Shown piece after piece: positions 35,559 through 43,486 of a stretch of 64,000 nt of DNA (position 1 is the first letter of the stretch; every line of letters begins with the position of its first letter). The position numbers and the translations under genes were made by a program. Location: contig JAAYNW010000066.1 of the NCBI GenBank assembly GCA_012520655.1, positions 1 through 64,000 on the forward strand. The letters are read 5' to 3'. This DNA comes from Clostridiales bacterium (GTDB taxonomy: Bacteria; Bacillota; Clostridia; Lachnospirales; Lachnospiraceae). The notes under the pieces are model-generated. The model was not told where the DNA came from, searched no databases, and was given only the letters and a program-made list of their open reading frames with translations.

Positions 35559-36866
35559 ATGACCATAAGCAAAGAAAAGATAACATTGCACAAAAAAAGC
35601 GAGCGGAGAACATGGTATAAGCTGGATCTATCCGCAATCGTATATCCGACTCTCCAGCGCAAAGATTTTTCTTCCGTGTATCGGCTTTCCGTGGTACTGA
35701 AGGAAACCATACGGCCGGATATTCTGCAGCAGGCGGTGGATGTCGCCCTGAAACGTTTTCCCACTTATAAAGTGGCAATACGCAAGGGACTGTTCTGGCG
35801 CTATCTGGAACCGAATAACAGACCCGGCCCTTTCGTTCAGCCCGACATTAAAAATCCCTGCATGCCTATGCCTTTTAAGGCCAATAACCGTTATCTTGTG
35901 AGGATTTATTATCACGAATGCCGAATTGCGCTGGAGGCTCATCACAGTCTGGGGGACGGAAGCGGCGGCATGTACGTTCTGCAAACAATTACTGCTGTCT
36001 ACCTTCGTTTGCTCGGCCACAAGATTTCCAACGGCGGTTTTGTCCTGGATGTGAATCAGGAACCCGATTCCGAAGAACTGGAGGATGCTTACATGCGCTA
36101 TGCCAACGCACAGGTAAGACCTCCCCGCCCCGGCGAAAAAACTTATCGGATACGAGGTACGAAGGAACCCTTTTATACGCTCAATATCATTGACGGCATC
36201 ATGTCCGTAAAAGAGGTAATGGCTGTTGCCTCCAAATATAACGCGACTATTACGGAATACTTGAACTCCGTACTTCTGTATGCGTTGCTTCAGAAGCAGG
36301 CCGCCGAATGGCATATAAAGCTGCGTCCGGTGAGAATCGCCATGCCGGTTAATTTGCGGCGCTTTTTCCCCTCCAAGACCTTGCGCAACTTCATAACTAT
36401 GGTATATCCTTCCATCGACCCGAGGCTTGGAGAATATACCTTCGACGAAATAGTCGCTCACGTGCATAATTATATGCGCTATTATATAAATGAAAAATTC
36501 TTAAGAGGAGATATCACGACCAATGCTGCCACCCAGAGAAATCCGGTAATCCGCATTGTCCCTCTTTTTATAAAGGATTTCATCGTGCGCCTTTTTTACA
36601 CTAAGGTGCAAGATAAGAATTCCTCGGCCGGTTTAACTAATATGGGCGCATTAAAAGTACCCGAGGATATGAAGCCGCATATCGAGCGGTTTGACATTTA
36701 TATGGGACAACCGTTTTCCTCCCGCACCAACTGCGCTATTTCCAGTTTTGAAGATACTCTTACCATCAACTTCGCCAGCAGCATCGTAGAGGCCGACGTG
36801 GAAAGATATTTCTTCCGCAAGCTTGTTCAGGATGGCATTCACGTTAAAATAGAAAGTAACCGATAG
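35559..36866 (+). CDS. Condensation/alcohol-acetyltransferase-like CoA-dependent acyltransferase
   Basis: A 435-residue member of the CoA-dependent acyltransferase superfamily (condensation domain, carnitine acyltransferase and alcohol O-acetyltransferase relatives). The catalytic signature HHxxxDG is visible as EAHHSLGDGSGG around residue 128. The second structural landmark is the NLRRFFPSKTLRNF bridge in the C-terminal half. No carrier-protein or adenylation domain is attached. It is cotranscribed with the DUF6320 gene (12-base gap) and divergent from an esterase, hinting at formation and hydrolysis of one ester. The substrates are unknown. Confidence 0.72.
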   Translation: MTISKEKITLHKKSERRTWYKLDLSAIVYPTLQRKDFSSVYRLSVVLKETIRPDILQQAVDVALKRFPTYKVAIRKGLFWRYLEPNNRPGPFVQPDIKNPCMPMPFKANNRYLVRIYYHECRIALEAHHSLGDGSGGMYVLQTITAVYLRLLGHKISNGGFVLDVNQEPDSEELEDAYMRYANAQVRPPRPGEKTYRIRGTKEPFYTLNIIDGIMSVKEVMAVASKYNATITEYLNSVLLYALLQKQAAEWHIKLRPVRIAMPVNLRRFFPSKTLRNFITMVYPSIDPRLGEYTFDEIVAHVHNYMRYYINEKFLRGDITTNAATQRNPVIRIVPLFIKDFIVRLFYTKVQDKNSSAGLTNMGALKVPEDMKPHIERFDIYMGQPFSSRTNCAISSFEDTLTINFASSIVEADVERYFFRKLVQDGIHVKIESNR

Positions 36867-36878
36867 GAGGTCTTATAT

Positions 36879-37583
36879 ATGTCATATTGTGTAAATTGCG
36901 GCGTAGAATTGGACGCAGACTTGCAGAACTGTCCTCTCTGCAATACGCCTGTTATCAATCCGAATGAACTGAGAAAAATGGAACGCTCTCCCGCTTATCC
37001 CCGGGAAAAAGGACAAGTGGAAACCGTAAAAAGAAAAGATTTGGGAATTTTATTATCGGTAGTTTTGAGCGCTACCGCCATAAGTTGTGCGATGCTGAAT
37101 ATTTTTGTATTTAAAAACAGTATGTGGTCTCTGTTGATTATTGGCATTTGTATCATTCTCTTCGTGCTTGCCATACCGGCAATCATATATACGAAACTGC
37201 CGATTTATCTATCGCTTTTATTTGACGGCATTGCCGTAGGCGGATATTTATATATGATCACGTACCTCACTCCTTCTTCGGAATGGTTCTGGCAGCTCGC
37301 TTTGCCGATTACGGCATTAGTCACTCTATTGGTCGAGATATTTACGCTCCTGATCCGCTTCTTTCCGGTTTCCTTCATTACTACGGCTCTCTATATTTTT
37401 GCGGAAGCCACTGTCTTATGTATAGGAATAGAGCTTCTTATCGACAGATTTATTCAAAAACCGCTGGGATTGTCATGGTCTGCGGTAGTTCTGACTGCCT
37501 GCGGCATAATTGTCATTGCGCTCATTACGATTCTCTCCAAAATGCGACTGCGCGAAGCTGTCAGAAGACGACTGCATTTCTAA
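36879..37583 (+). CDS. DUF6320-type zinc-ribbon membrane protein
   Basis: A 234-residue protein. An N-terminal zinc ribbon (YCVNCGVELDADLQNCPLCN, four Cys) is followed by a short basic linker and about six hydrophobic helices, then an arginine-rich C-terminus (MRLREAVRRRLHF). This matches what is annotated as DUF6320 in Clostridia, regularly next to an alcohol-acetyltransferase-like gene. GGAGG precedes the ATG. It may be a membrane partner of the acyltransferase; nothing in the sequence shows a catalytic role. Confidence 0.72.
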   Translation: MSYCVNCGVELDADLQNCPLCNTPVINPNELRKMERSPAYPREKGQVETVKRKDLGILLSVVLSATAISCAMLNIFVFKNSMWSLLIIGICIILFVLAIPAIIYTKLPIYLSLLFDGIAVGGYLYMITYLTPSSEWFWQLALPITALVTLLVEIFTLLIRFFPVSFITTALYIFAEATVLCIGIELLIDRFIQKPLGLSWSAVVLTACGIIVIALITILSKMRLREAVRRRLHF

Positions 37584-37600
37584 AAAACTACAGTTGAAAA

Positions 37601-37648
37601 TACCCTGATAGACAGTCACATCTGCTTTTACGACCGTTTATCAGGGTA
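37601..37648. terminator. Bidirectional terminator after the DUF6320 gene
   Basis: A 10-bp inverted repeat TACCCTGATA / TATCAGGGTA separated by 28 bases, flanked by T-rich sequence on both strands. It lies between two convergent genes. Confidence 0.7.
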
Positions 37649-37655
37649 TATTATT

Positions 37656-38297
37656 TTATTGGGCTAATAAGATTCCGTGCTTTTTTTCCGCTTCTTCGAT
37701 ACTTCCATAGCCATAGAACTTCGTTTCATTTTCAATAATCTGTTTTTCTATATTTTCGCCTTTATCATAAGCTTCCTTGGTTTGCGCAAGTATTAAACCG
37801 ATCGTTCTCTCCGAATATGAGAGGAGCTCTCCTCTGAGATAGCTTTCCATAGAAGATCCGTTCGCTGCAGAATCTTCCTGTGTCTTCGCCACTCTTCCTC
37901 TTTTTCGCAAATTAGGATAATGGGAGAGCATATACTCATCCCACTCCAGATGGATTGCGACAAGTTCTTCTACCATTTCTTTTTTGTATTCGGAGGCTTC
38001 GGGAATATATTCTTTTACGCGCTCGTATTCCTCCGGGAATGTAACCTCCATCATTCTTCCATATTTCTCAAACAGAAGATTCCGGCCTTCCTCATATGCT
38101 ATCATCAAATCTTCCATATAGCTTCGGAGGATTTCATCGTTATAAACCATCCACTGGCTCATCCTCATGCGGAAAAATGTATCCGGGTCATCCTGGCAGG
38201 ATGCTCTTCCTCCGGTGTTATAAACATGTTGAAACATATCCCATTCAATTTGTACAATGTCGAATATTAAATGCTCTCTTTCAGTAATTTCTGCCAT
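37656..38297 (-). CDS. DUF4125 family protein
   Basis: A ~213-residue, mostly helical, acidic cytosolic protein. The segment [32 protein letters not shown] matches the conserved core of DUF4125, found in gut Clostridia and Actinobacteria and of unknown function. A conserved Cys and several Trp/Asp residues in this core suggest a ligand or metal site, but no catalytic motif is recognisable. The Met at 38297 has GGAAGGAG upstream and is preferred over the start at 38324. It follows the GerMN lipoprotein gene by 39 bases. Confidence 0.75.
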   Translation of the reverse strand: MAEITEREHLIFDIVQIEWDMFQHVYNTGGRASCQDDPDTFFRMRMSQWMVYNDEILRSYMEDLMIAYEEGRNLLFEKYGRMMEVTFPEEYERVKEYIPEASEYKKEMVEELVAIHLEWDEYMLSHYPNLRKRGRVAKTQEDSAANGSSMESYLRGELLSYSERTIGLILAQTKEAYDKGENIEKQIIENETKFYGYGSIEEAEKKHGILLAQ

Positions 38298-38336
38298 ATC
38301 TAATCTCCTTCCGGCCTCTGGCATCTATTCTCCGGC

Positions 38337-38861
38337 CTATTGGGAATCCAAATCCAGGCTTACTTCTCCAAAGGTCAATGGCTCATCATATATTGCATGA
38401 CCGGTTTCTATAGTTTTCCCTTCCACCGTAATTTGTAACGCGTCTGCCTCATACGCCTGCAAAAAGGTATCCGTAAGAGCTGTCATGATTACATTTTCTC
38501 CGCCGCTGCCCATAGTCTCTAAATATTCTCCAAAGGCCTCCGACAAATCCAAATGAAGAACGCTCTTTCCGTCTTCCTCCGTTATTTGAAATTCATTCAC
38601 TTTCGTATCCATAGAAACAATATTATGTACAGCCAGATAGCCAACGATGATATCGGGAGTTACCTCTTCCACAAGTATTGTTTCCGTTTCCAATCCATCC
38701 GCTTTGCTGTTGCTGAAATATATTACCAGCTCTTTTGCTTCGTTCGCTTCTGCCTGCATTACTTCCGATACCGTTTCTCCGGAGTTCTCAGAACTGCTGC
38801 ACGCCGAAAATACCACGCTTGCCAAAAACATTACCAGTGTAATCCATCTTCTCCCTTTCAT
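38337..38861 (-). CDS. GerMN-domain lipoprotein
   Basis: A 174-residue lipoprotein: signal peptide RRWITLVMFLASVVF with lipobox SACS (Cys 21), an acidic Ser/Glu-rich spacer, and a GerMN domain (LVIYFSNSKADGLETETILV to VIMTALTDTFLQAYEADALQI). GerMN domains occur in spore-germination GerM and in LpqB-like cell-envelope proteins. Here it may be a cell-wall or envelope accessory protein; sporulation involvement is possible but not shown. A nine-codon upstream ORF with a strong ribosome site precedes it. Confidence 0.82.
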   Translation of the reverse strand: MKGRRWITLVMFLASVVFSACSSSENSGETVSEVMQAEANEAKELVIYFSNSKADGLETETILVEEVTPDIIVGYLAVHNIVSMDTKVNEFQITEEDGKSVLHLDLSEAFGEYLETMGSGGENVIMTALTDTFLQAYEADALQITVEGKTIETGHAIYDEPLTFGEVSLDLDSQ

Positions 38862-38876
38862 ACTCTACTCCAATCC

Positions 38877-38903
38877 CTATATCAGAGCATTGCACACACG
38901 CAT
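38877..38903 (-). promoter_or_regulatory. Short upstream ORF (8 codons plus stop) before the GerMN lipoprotein gene
   Basis: On the minus strand GGGAGGAGAGT is followed by an ATG and the codons for MRVCNALI, then TAG, 15 bases before the lipoprotein ATG. A 6-bp hairpin (CCGTAT / ATACGG, 38918-38934) lies just upstream of this ribosome site. The strong Shine-Dalgarno sequence is better than the one before the lipoprotein itself, so translation may be coupled or reinitiated. Whether the peptide matters is unknown. Confidence 0.4.
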
Positions 38904-39062
38904 ACTCTCCTCCCTGACCGTATATCCGATACGGCCGACAACTGAGTTTATTTTACCATACAATGGAAAAAAACGCAAAAATACACATTCGACAAAATTC
39001 TTTTCTGTTTGCTCTGTCCGCTCATCTGCATCTCTGTCTCCGCATACGTTGAAAAAAATAAA

Positions 39063-39090
39063 AAGTCGACGGCATTCCTGCAATCGACTT
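39063..39090 (-). terminator. Terminator of tRNA-Leu(AAG)
   Basis: An AAGTCGA / TCGACTT stem with a T-rich tail (TTTTTATTTTTTTC) on the minus strand, directly downstream of the tRNA gene. Confidence 0.75.
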
Positions 39091-39106
39091 CTTAATTATA
39101 TAATAC

Positions 39107-39190
39107 TGCGGAAGAAGGGACTTGAACCCTCACGATGTAACCATCACAAGATCCTTAGTCTTGCTCGTCTGCCAATTCCGACACTTCCGC
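39107..39190 (-). tRNA. tRNA-Leu(AAG)
   Basis: An 84-nt class II tRNA. The acceptor stem is GCGGAAG / CTTCCGC with discriminator A. The anticodon stem is CAAGA / TCTTG with loop CTAAGGA, so the anticodon is AAG (39156-39154) reading CUU. A long variable arm (GATG / CATC stem) and T-arm GAGGGTTCAAGTCCCTT are present. CCA is not encoded. It has its own strong promoter and terminator. Confidence 0.95.
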
Positions 39191-39219
39191 ATAGCGCAAT
39201 CACTTACGCCGCAAGTAGG

Positions 39220-39248
39220 ATAGTATCATTTTGAAAGTAAAAAGTCAA
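39220..39248 (-). promoter_or_regulatory. Promoter of tRNA-Leu(AAG)
   Basis: TTGACT (39248-39243), 17 bases, TACTAT (39225-39220) on the minus strand. It lies about 30 bases before the mature tRNA 5' end. Confidence 0.78.
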
Positions 39249-39383
39249 TATATTTTTTACAATTTTATAAAAAATATTAATTTATTCTATCATATATTTT
39301 TTTATTTATTCGTTTGATTTTTTATACTTCATGATCCATTAAGCTCGAAAATGCAAAAAAACGCAAAAAATCCATACTTATAA

Positions 39384-39412
39384 TTGAATTCCAAGGATTT
39401 CCTTGTTATAAT
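39384..39412 (+). promoter_or_regulatory. Promoter with embedded palindrome for the FliD-like gene
   Basis: TTGAAT, 17 bases, TATAAT: nearly consensus sigmaA. The spacer holds a perfect 14-bp palindrome CAAGGATTTCCTTG (39392-39405), a position where a bound repressor would block RNA polymerase. The predicted 5' UTR is about 85 nt. The 313-base stretch 39191-39503 holds this promoter and the tRNA promoter; no other feature was recognised in it. Confidence 0.7.
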
Positions 39413-39503
39413 ATTAATATCATAGGAATAGTGTACACATTTTATTTACATAAGCAACCTAAAAAGGCACGGAGGCCTGATTATTTATCAAAGGAGTGAA
39501 TTT

Positions 39504-40265
39504 ATGAATATTAGGACGAAATCAGATGTATCTTATTTATTTTCCAATATGTCATCTTCCAGGTCCGGTTCAAATCTGGGTAACTTAAACTTTTTATCCG
39601 ATTATGCCAGTATCAAGAACGGAAGCTACGGAAAACTATTAAAAGCATATTATAACAAAGTCGGCAATGACTCTACGGCAAGTAAAAGCACATCTACTTC
39701 CTTGGCTTCGGACTCTACTAAGACTCTTGCCGCTATCGATAGTGCTGCCGATAAGTTGAAAGAATCTGCCGATGCATTAATAAATAAAGGGACCGATTCT
39801 TTATTTAAAGAAAAAGAAGTAACCGTAAAAAACGAGGACGGTACTATTACCACTTCGAAGCAATATGATATGGATGGCATATATAAGGCTGTGTCCGGTT
39901 TTGTAACCAATTATAATTCCCTTATTGATTCGGTAGCCAAATCGGATTCTTCGGCCGTATTAAAAGCGGCTTCCAATATGACAAATATCACAAGCCTGTA
40001 TTCAAAAACATTGGAAAAGGCAGGAATTACAGTAGGAAGCAATAATAAGCTTTCCGTTGATAAGGCGAAATTCGAAAAAGCTGATATTTCTACTTTAAAA
40101 TCCATATTTAACGCTTCGCCTTCATTTGCTTACAGCATTTCAAGCCAGGCTTCCTACATCGATTATGCGGCAAGCCGTGAAGCTCTAAAGGCAAATACAT
40201 ATAATGGTGCCGGATTCTATAGCAATAATTATTCTATGGGCAATTTATTTAACCGTTTGTTTTAG
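39504..40265 (+). CDS. FliD C-terminus-like protein, probably flagellar or secreted
   Basis: A 253-residue Ser/Ala/Lys/Asn-rich protein without Cys, signal peptide or membrane helix, features usual for flagellar export substrates. Residues ~130-150 (GIYKAVSGFVTNYNSLIDSV) and ~175-205 (KAGITVGSNNKLSVDKAKFEKADISTLKSIF) resemble the C-terminal repeats of the flagellar cap protein FliD, but the hook-proximal N-terminal domain is absent. AAAGGAGTG precedes the ATG. It is monocistronic between two tRNA-Leu genes, with no flagellar gene nearby. The resemblance is by eye only; it may be a diverged orphan. Confidence 0.5.
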   Translation: MNIRTKSDVSYLFSNMSSSRSGSNLGNLNFLSDYASIKNGSYGKLLKAYYNKVGNDSTASKSTSTSLASDSTKTLAAIDSAADKLKESADALINKGTDSLFKEKEVTVKNEDGTITTSKQYDMDGIYKAVSGFVTNYNSLIDSVAKSDSSAVLKAASNMTNITSLYSKTLEKAGITVGSNNKLSVDKAKFEKADISTLKSIFNASPSFAYSISSQASYIDYAASREALKANTYNGAGFYSNNYSMGNLFNRLF

Positions 40266-40282
40266 CATATAAGTTAGCACGT

Positions 40283-40327
40283 AAAAAAGACATAAGATTT
40301 CCTAAACGGAAACGTTATGTCTTTTTT
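40283..40327. terminator. Bidirectional terminator between the FliD-like gene and tRNA-Leu(CAG)
   Basis: A 13-bp stem AAAAAAGACATAA / TTATGTCTTTTTT with a 19-base loop. It can end the plus-strand gene and, read the other way, the tRNA whose 3' end is 3 bases away. Confidence 0.85.
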
Positions 40328-40329
40328 TA

Positions 40330-40413
40330 TGCAGGAAAAGGGACTTGAACCCTCATGATATTGCTATCACACGGACCTGAACCGTGCGCGTCTGCCAATT
40401 CCGCCATTCCTGC
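40330..40413 (-). tRNA. tRNA-Leu(CAG)
   Basis: An 84-nt class II tRNA. The acceptor stem is GCAGGAA / TTCCTGC with discriminator A. The anticodon stem is CACGG / CCGTG with loop TTCAGGT, giving anticodon CAG (40379-40377) for CUG codons. A long variable arm and T-arm GAGGGTTCAAGTCCCTT are present, the latter identical to that of tRNA-Leu(AAG). CCA is not encoded. Confidence 0.95.
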
Positions 40414-40424
40414 ACGCAAAAGTT

Positions 40425-40453
40425 ATTGTATATGTTTTTTAACTTTCTGTCAA
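40425..40453 (-). promoter_or_regulatory. Promoter of tRNA-Leu(CAG)
   Basis: TTGACA (40453-40448), 17 bases, TACAAT (40430-40425) on the minus strand, close to consensus, 11 bases before the mature tRNA. Confidence 0.82.
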
Positions 40454-40555
40454 CTATAAATTAATATTTTAAATCAACACCTCTCCGTATACTTTTCTTA
40501 TCCGCCACATACATTTAAATTAACAAAAAGAAATAACCTCCAAAAGGATTCTTAT

Positions 40556-41245
40556 ATGTGTGAAAGCAACGTACTGCCATATCGCGATGATATAAAAGTG
40601 CTTATAGTGGGCAGAGCTAAGGATACGGTCAATTATGAAAAAGCTCTAGCTGCCATGGGTATCTCTTACCTAACTACGATGGAGCTGGAGTACCTTTCCG
40701 ACTTCGATGCTCTCCTGCTTCCGGGAGGAGGCGATATTACTCCCGCCTTTTTCGGCCAGAAGAATCAGGGCTCCAAAAATATGGATACCGAACTGGATAT
40801 TATACAGTTACAGGCTTTGGATTTCTTTGTAAAGCGAGAATATCCGGTGTTCGGAATATGCAAAGGAATACAGGTTATCAATGTTTATTTTAACGGCACA
40901 ATCATCCAGGATCTCAAGCAAGCCGAACATCATGCATGGAATAACGGAGATCGTATTCATTCCTCCGTTTCACTTCCCGGTACTCCTCTTTTCTCACTAT
41001 ATGGGAGACACTTCAATGTAAACAGCGCGCATCACCAAGGTATCGGAAAAGTCGGCTACAGCCTAAGCGTTATCCAGACCGCCGATGATAATGTTGTCGA
41101 AGGTATTATACACGATACACTCCCTATTATCGGTGTGCAGTGGCACCCGGAGCGGCTTTTCGACACTTCCGTTCCCCGGGATACCGTGGACGGACGCCCG
41201 CTTTTTTCTTACTTTTTATCCTTATGCGATTCTGCCGGAGTTTGA
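40556..41245 (+). CDS. Class I glutamine-amidotransferase-like gamma-glutamyl hydrolase (peptidase C26)
   Basis: A 229-residue protein related to gamma-glutamyl-GABA hydrolase PuuD. The nucleophile elbow is PVFGICKGIQVINVYF (catalytic Cys) and the His/Glu pair lies in IIGVQWHPERL. The N-terminal LLLPGGGDITPAFFG is typical of the family. It cleaves gamma-glutamyl amides; the exact substrate is unknown. AAAGGA precedes the ATG. Its 3' end overlaps the convergent Mbeg1-like gene by 37 bases, so the tails of the two coding sequences share DNA. Confidence 0.88.
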   Translation: MCESNVLPYRDDIKVLIVGRAKDTVNYEKALAAMGISYLTTMELEYLSDFDALLLPGGGDITPAFFGQKNQGSKNMDTELDIIQLQALDFFVKREYPVFGICKGIQVINVYFNGTIIQDLKQAEHHAWNNGDRIHSSVSLPGTPLFSLYGRHFNVNSAHHQGIGKVGYSLSVIQTADDNVVEGIIHDTLPIIGVQWHPERLFDTSVPRDTVDGRPLFSYFLSLCDSAGV

Positions 41246-42420
41246 ATTTCTTTTCTTCTCCGGCGTTTTTGTTCCCGTTTCTTTTTGTTTTCTTCCCGCT
41301 TTATCTTGCCTTCTTCCGCCCGTTCCTGGATTTCTTCCCTTGCCTTTTCGCCGGCAATCTCAAATAACGAAATAACGATCCTCTTCATCATTCCCGCAGT
41401 CTCGGCATCCAACCCCTTCACTGCCGCTACTACCGCCAGCATACTCTTCTTCCAATCCGCCGTAAAATCAATCAGAGTCGTCGCTTGAGAGGCCGCCACT
41501 ACCTCATATAAGGTATCTACAAAGGAATGGATATGCTCTTGATCCAAAGACAGTATCCACTCATTCAAAGCATCATCCATAAACTTTCTGCTCTTATATA
41601 TGTCCTTCGCACTCACAAAGGCATCATCTTTTACAAGCCACGTATAAGGATCGTGCTGCAGCAGACCGAATGTTTTGCTCTCTACCACCATGTATTCGTC
41701 CTTATGAGACCCTAGCAGCATTCCTACCAGCGATGAGTGCGGAATAATCTTTACCACCCGATCTGCAATTTCTTCATAATGTCCGCTTTCTCTTATCTCA
41801 GGGCGAAAGCCCGGGCCGTCATGGCTGAATATCTTAACAATCCTCTTTCGTACCTCCGGTCTGCAATTCATCGCCGCATATACTGCAAAATTACCTCCTT
41901 TGGAATGACCTCCCGTATAGAACTCCTTCGAGAACTTCCCGGCTACTTCATTCATATATTGTACACTGTAGATCTGTCCCGGCACCGGCTCGGAAAAAGC
42001 CAGATTAAAGTCTTCTTTCCAACCGATAATTGTCTCATCCGTCCCCCGGTAAGACAAATATACCGTCTTATCATCCAAAAGATAAGTAATGGCTGAAAAC
42101 TGCGTCTCTTTTTCCGGTTCGATAAAGTTTACATAATAATTGAGTTTGATAGAACCGTAACGCACACTGTTTAACATCCCATCAAACAGCGCCATATTCT
42201 CTTTCCTGTATCTTTCATCCGCAAAAAGCTTCTCCTTATCCTGATGACGGTTCACATATTCTATTGTAACAAAAGGCTTTTCCTCCGAAATATCCGGCAC
42301 AATGCCATCGAATTTCAAATAGCTGAGCTGGCACAGAACCAGACTGTCCACTTCATTCATCGGCTTCTCAGTAAACGTATAATCTGCATATTCTTTCAAA
42401 TAATCAATAATCGTTCCCAT
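41209..42420 (-). CDS. Mbeg1-like (DUF2974) lipase-family protein
   Basis: A 403-residue alpha/beta-hydrolase. The N-terminus TIIDYLKEYADYTFTEKP and VDSLVLCQLSYLKFDG are the usual opening of the Mbeg1-like/DUF2974 group. The nucleophile motif GxSxG-like site is TGGHSKGGNFAVYAA. The last ~45 residues are highly charged (RKRREEN-type stretches of Lys, Arg and Glu) and probably unstructured. It is the last gene of the minus-strand unit starting at the HD-GYP gene. The natural substrate is unknown. Confidence 0.82.
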   Translation of the reverse strand: MGTIIDYLKEYADYTFTEKPMNEVDSLVLCQLSYLKFDGIVPDISEEKPFVTIEYVNRHQDKEKLFADERYRKENMALFDGMLNSVRYGSIKLNYYVNFIEPEKETQFSAITYLLDDKTVYLSYRGTDETIIGWKEDFNLAFSEPVPGQIYSVQYMNEVAGKFSKEFYTGGHSKGGNFAVYAAMNCRPEVRKRIVKIFSHDGPGFRPEIRESGHYEEIADRVVKIIPHSSLVGMLLGSHKDEYMVVESKTFGLLQHDPYTWLVKDDAFVSAKDIYKSRKFMDDALNEWILSLDQEHIHSFVDTLYEVVAASQATTLIDFTADWKKSMLAVVAAVKGLDAETAGMMKRIVISLFEIAGEKAREEIQERAEEGKIKREENKKKREQKRRRRKEIQTPAESHKDKK

Positions 42421-42432
42421 GCCGTGTCCCCT

Positions 42433-43458
42433 CTAAAAACGTGCCTCCAAATGTCCGATATTTTTTATAAGTACGGATACCGTACCGTCCGGATTCGTGA
42501 TAAACTCCACACATCCTGGATTTTTATATTGTTCCATCGGAATCTTAATTTCTATTCCCGTATCCGTATACAAATGCTGCTTCTGGTATTTCTTTATTGT
42601 CGCTTCGCTTTGAGGTAATATTTCTTCCTTAACCAGATCATACTTTTCCATTTTATCCTGAAAAGCAACTTTTAACTCCGGTTTTTCTTCAAATATCCTA
42701 TCCGCAATCTCCTCTACCACGAATCCGCCGTTTTCCTGCAGTTCTTCCTGTATAATGCTTTTTGCCTTCATGTGAGCTTCATATTGAGACAGTTCATCAT
42801 AAGCATCCTTCTGGACTGCTTCCACCGCTTTCGTCACGATTGACAGCTTCGATTTATGTGACATATGGCTGCTGCATTTAAGAAATAAATAAGAAAAATA
42901 ATTTGTCTTTTCTCCGTTCACCTCATACTTTTTCTCTATAACCTGTACCGACAGATCCGCAAGACGAATAATCGCCGCTTCGCTCAGCCTCTGAGTCTCG
43001 GACGGAAGTATAGACTTATGCCGGATTACCTCATTAGTGTTTCCCCCTTCTTCCGAAGCAAGCGTCCGATGAGTATACAACGCTTTGTAATTCATCTTGA
43101 GAAAGGCCAAATACTCATCGTCTCCGCTTCTGAACCGCACTACGATGAGATCCGCCGGCGGAATATCTATATTGCTGTTCATAATGCTATATAATAGCTC
43201 CGCCGCATCCTTGCTTATTTCCACAAAGAAGTCATCCGAATACTGCTCCAGCATTTTATAGACCTCCGACTCTTCTTTATAAAACTGACATATCTTCCCA
43301 TCATCCCCCGAGGAAATTTTAGCGATATGCTCCTTCAAAAAATCGGCAAATTCAGAACCATATTCAATCTCCTCATCCGACAGCACCGGCATCCCAATCG
43401 TCGAATCGAGAATGTGTAATATTACCTTTTTTATCCTTATGTCCTCTTTTACTATCAT
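42433..43458 (-). CDS. Nucleoid-associated protein, NA37/NdpA family
   Basis: A 341-residue protein of the PF04245 family (37-kDa nucleoid-associated protein YejK). Characteristic segments are IKKVILHILDSTIG at the N-terminus, ILPSETQRLSEAAIIRL in the middle and IKIPMEQYKNPGCVEFI followed by the C-terminal VLIKNIGHLEA. Relatives bind DNA; some phage or plasmid homologues interfere with host proteins. The gene lies between trkH and the Mbeg1-like gene with short gaps, so it is probably cotranscribed with potassium-uptake genes for no obvious reason. Confidence 0.82.
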   Translation of the reverse strand: MIVKEDIRIKKVILHILDSTIGMPVLSDEEIEYGSEFADFLKEHIAKISSGDDGKICQFYKEESEVYKMLEQYSDDFFVEISKDAAELLYSIMNSNIDIPPADLIVVRFRSGDDEYLAFLKMNYKALYTHRTLASEEGGNTNEVIRHKSILPSETQRLSEAAIIRLADLSVQVIEKKYEVNGEKTNYFSYLFLKCSSHMSHKSKLSIVTKAVEAVQKDAYDELSQYEAHMKAKSIIQEELQENGGFVVEEIADRIFEEKPELKVAFQDKMEKYDLVKEEILPQSEATIKKYQKQHLYTDTGIEIKIPMEQYKNPGCVEFITNPDGTVSVLIKNIGHLEARF

Positions 43459-43486
43459 CTACCGTACCTCTCTCTTTTCCATCATC

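Noticed and set aside
35628-36467. 279-residue minus-strand ORF opposite the acyltransferase gene
   Set aside because: It is long but antisense to a gene with clear family motifs; it has no family motif itself.
38647-39234. 195-residue plus-strand ORF across the lipoprotein start and a tRNA
   Set aside because: It is antisense to the GerMN signal peptide and runs through tRNA-Leu(AAG); composition is that of a shadow.
39419-39503. Possible cyclic-di-GMP riboswitch in the leader of the FliD-like gene (GGCACGGAGGCC resembles part of GEMM)
   Set aside because: Only one short GC-rich element is present; the conserved GGGxCGCAAAGCC core and the paired P1b/tetraloop elements are missing and the leader is only about 85 nt.
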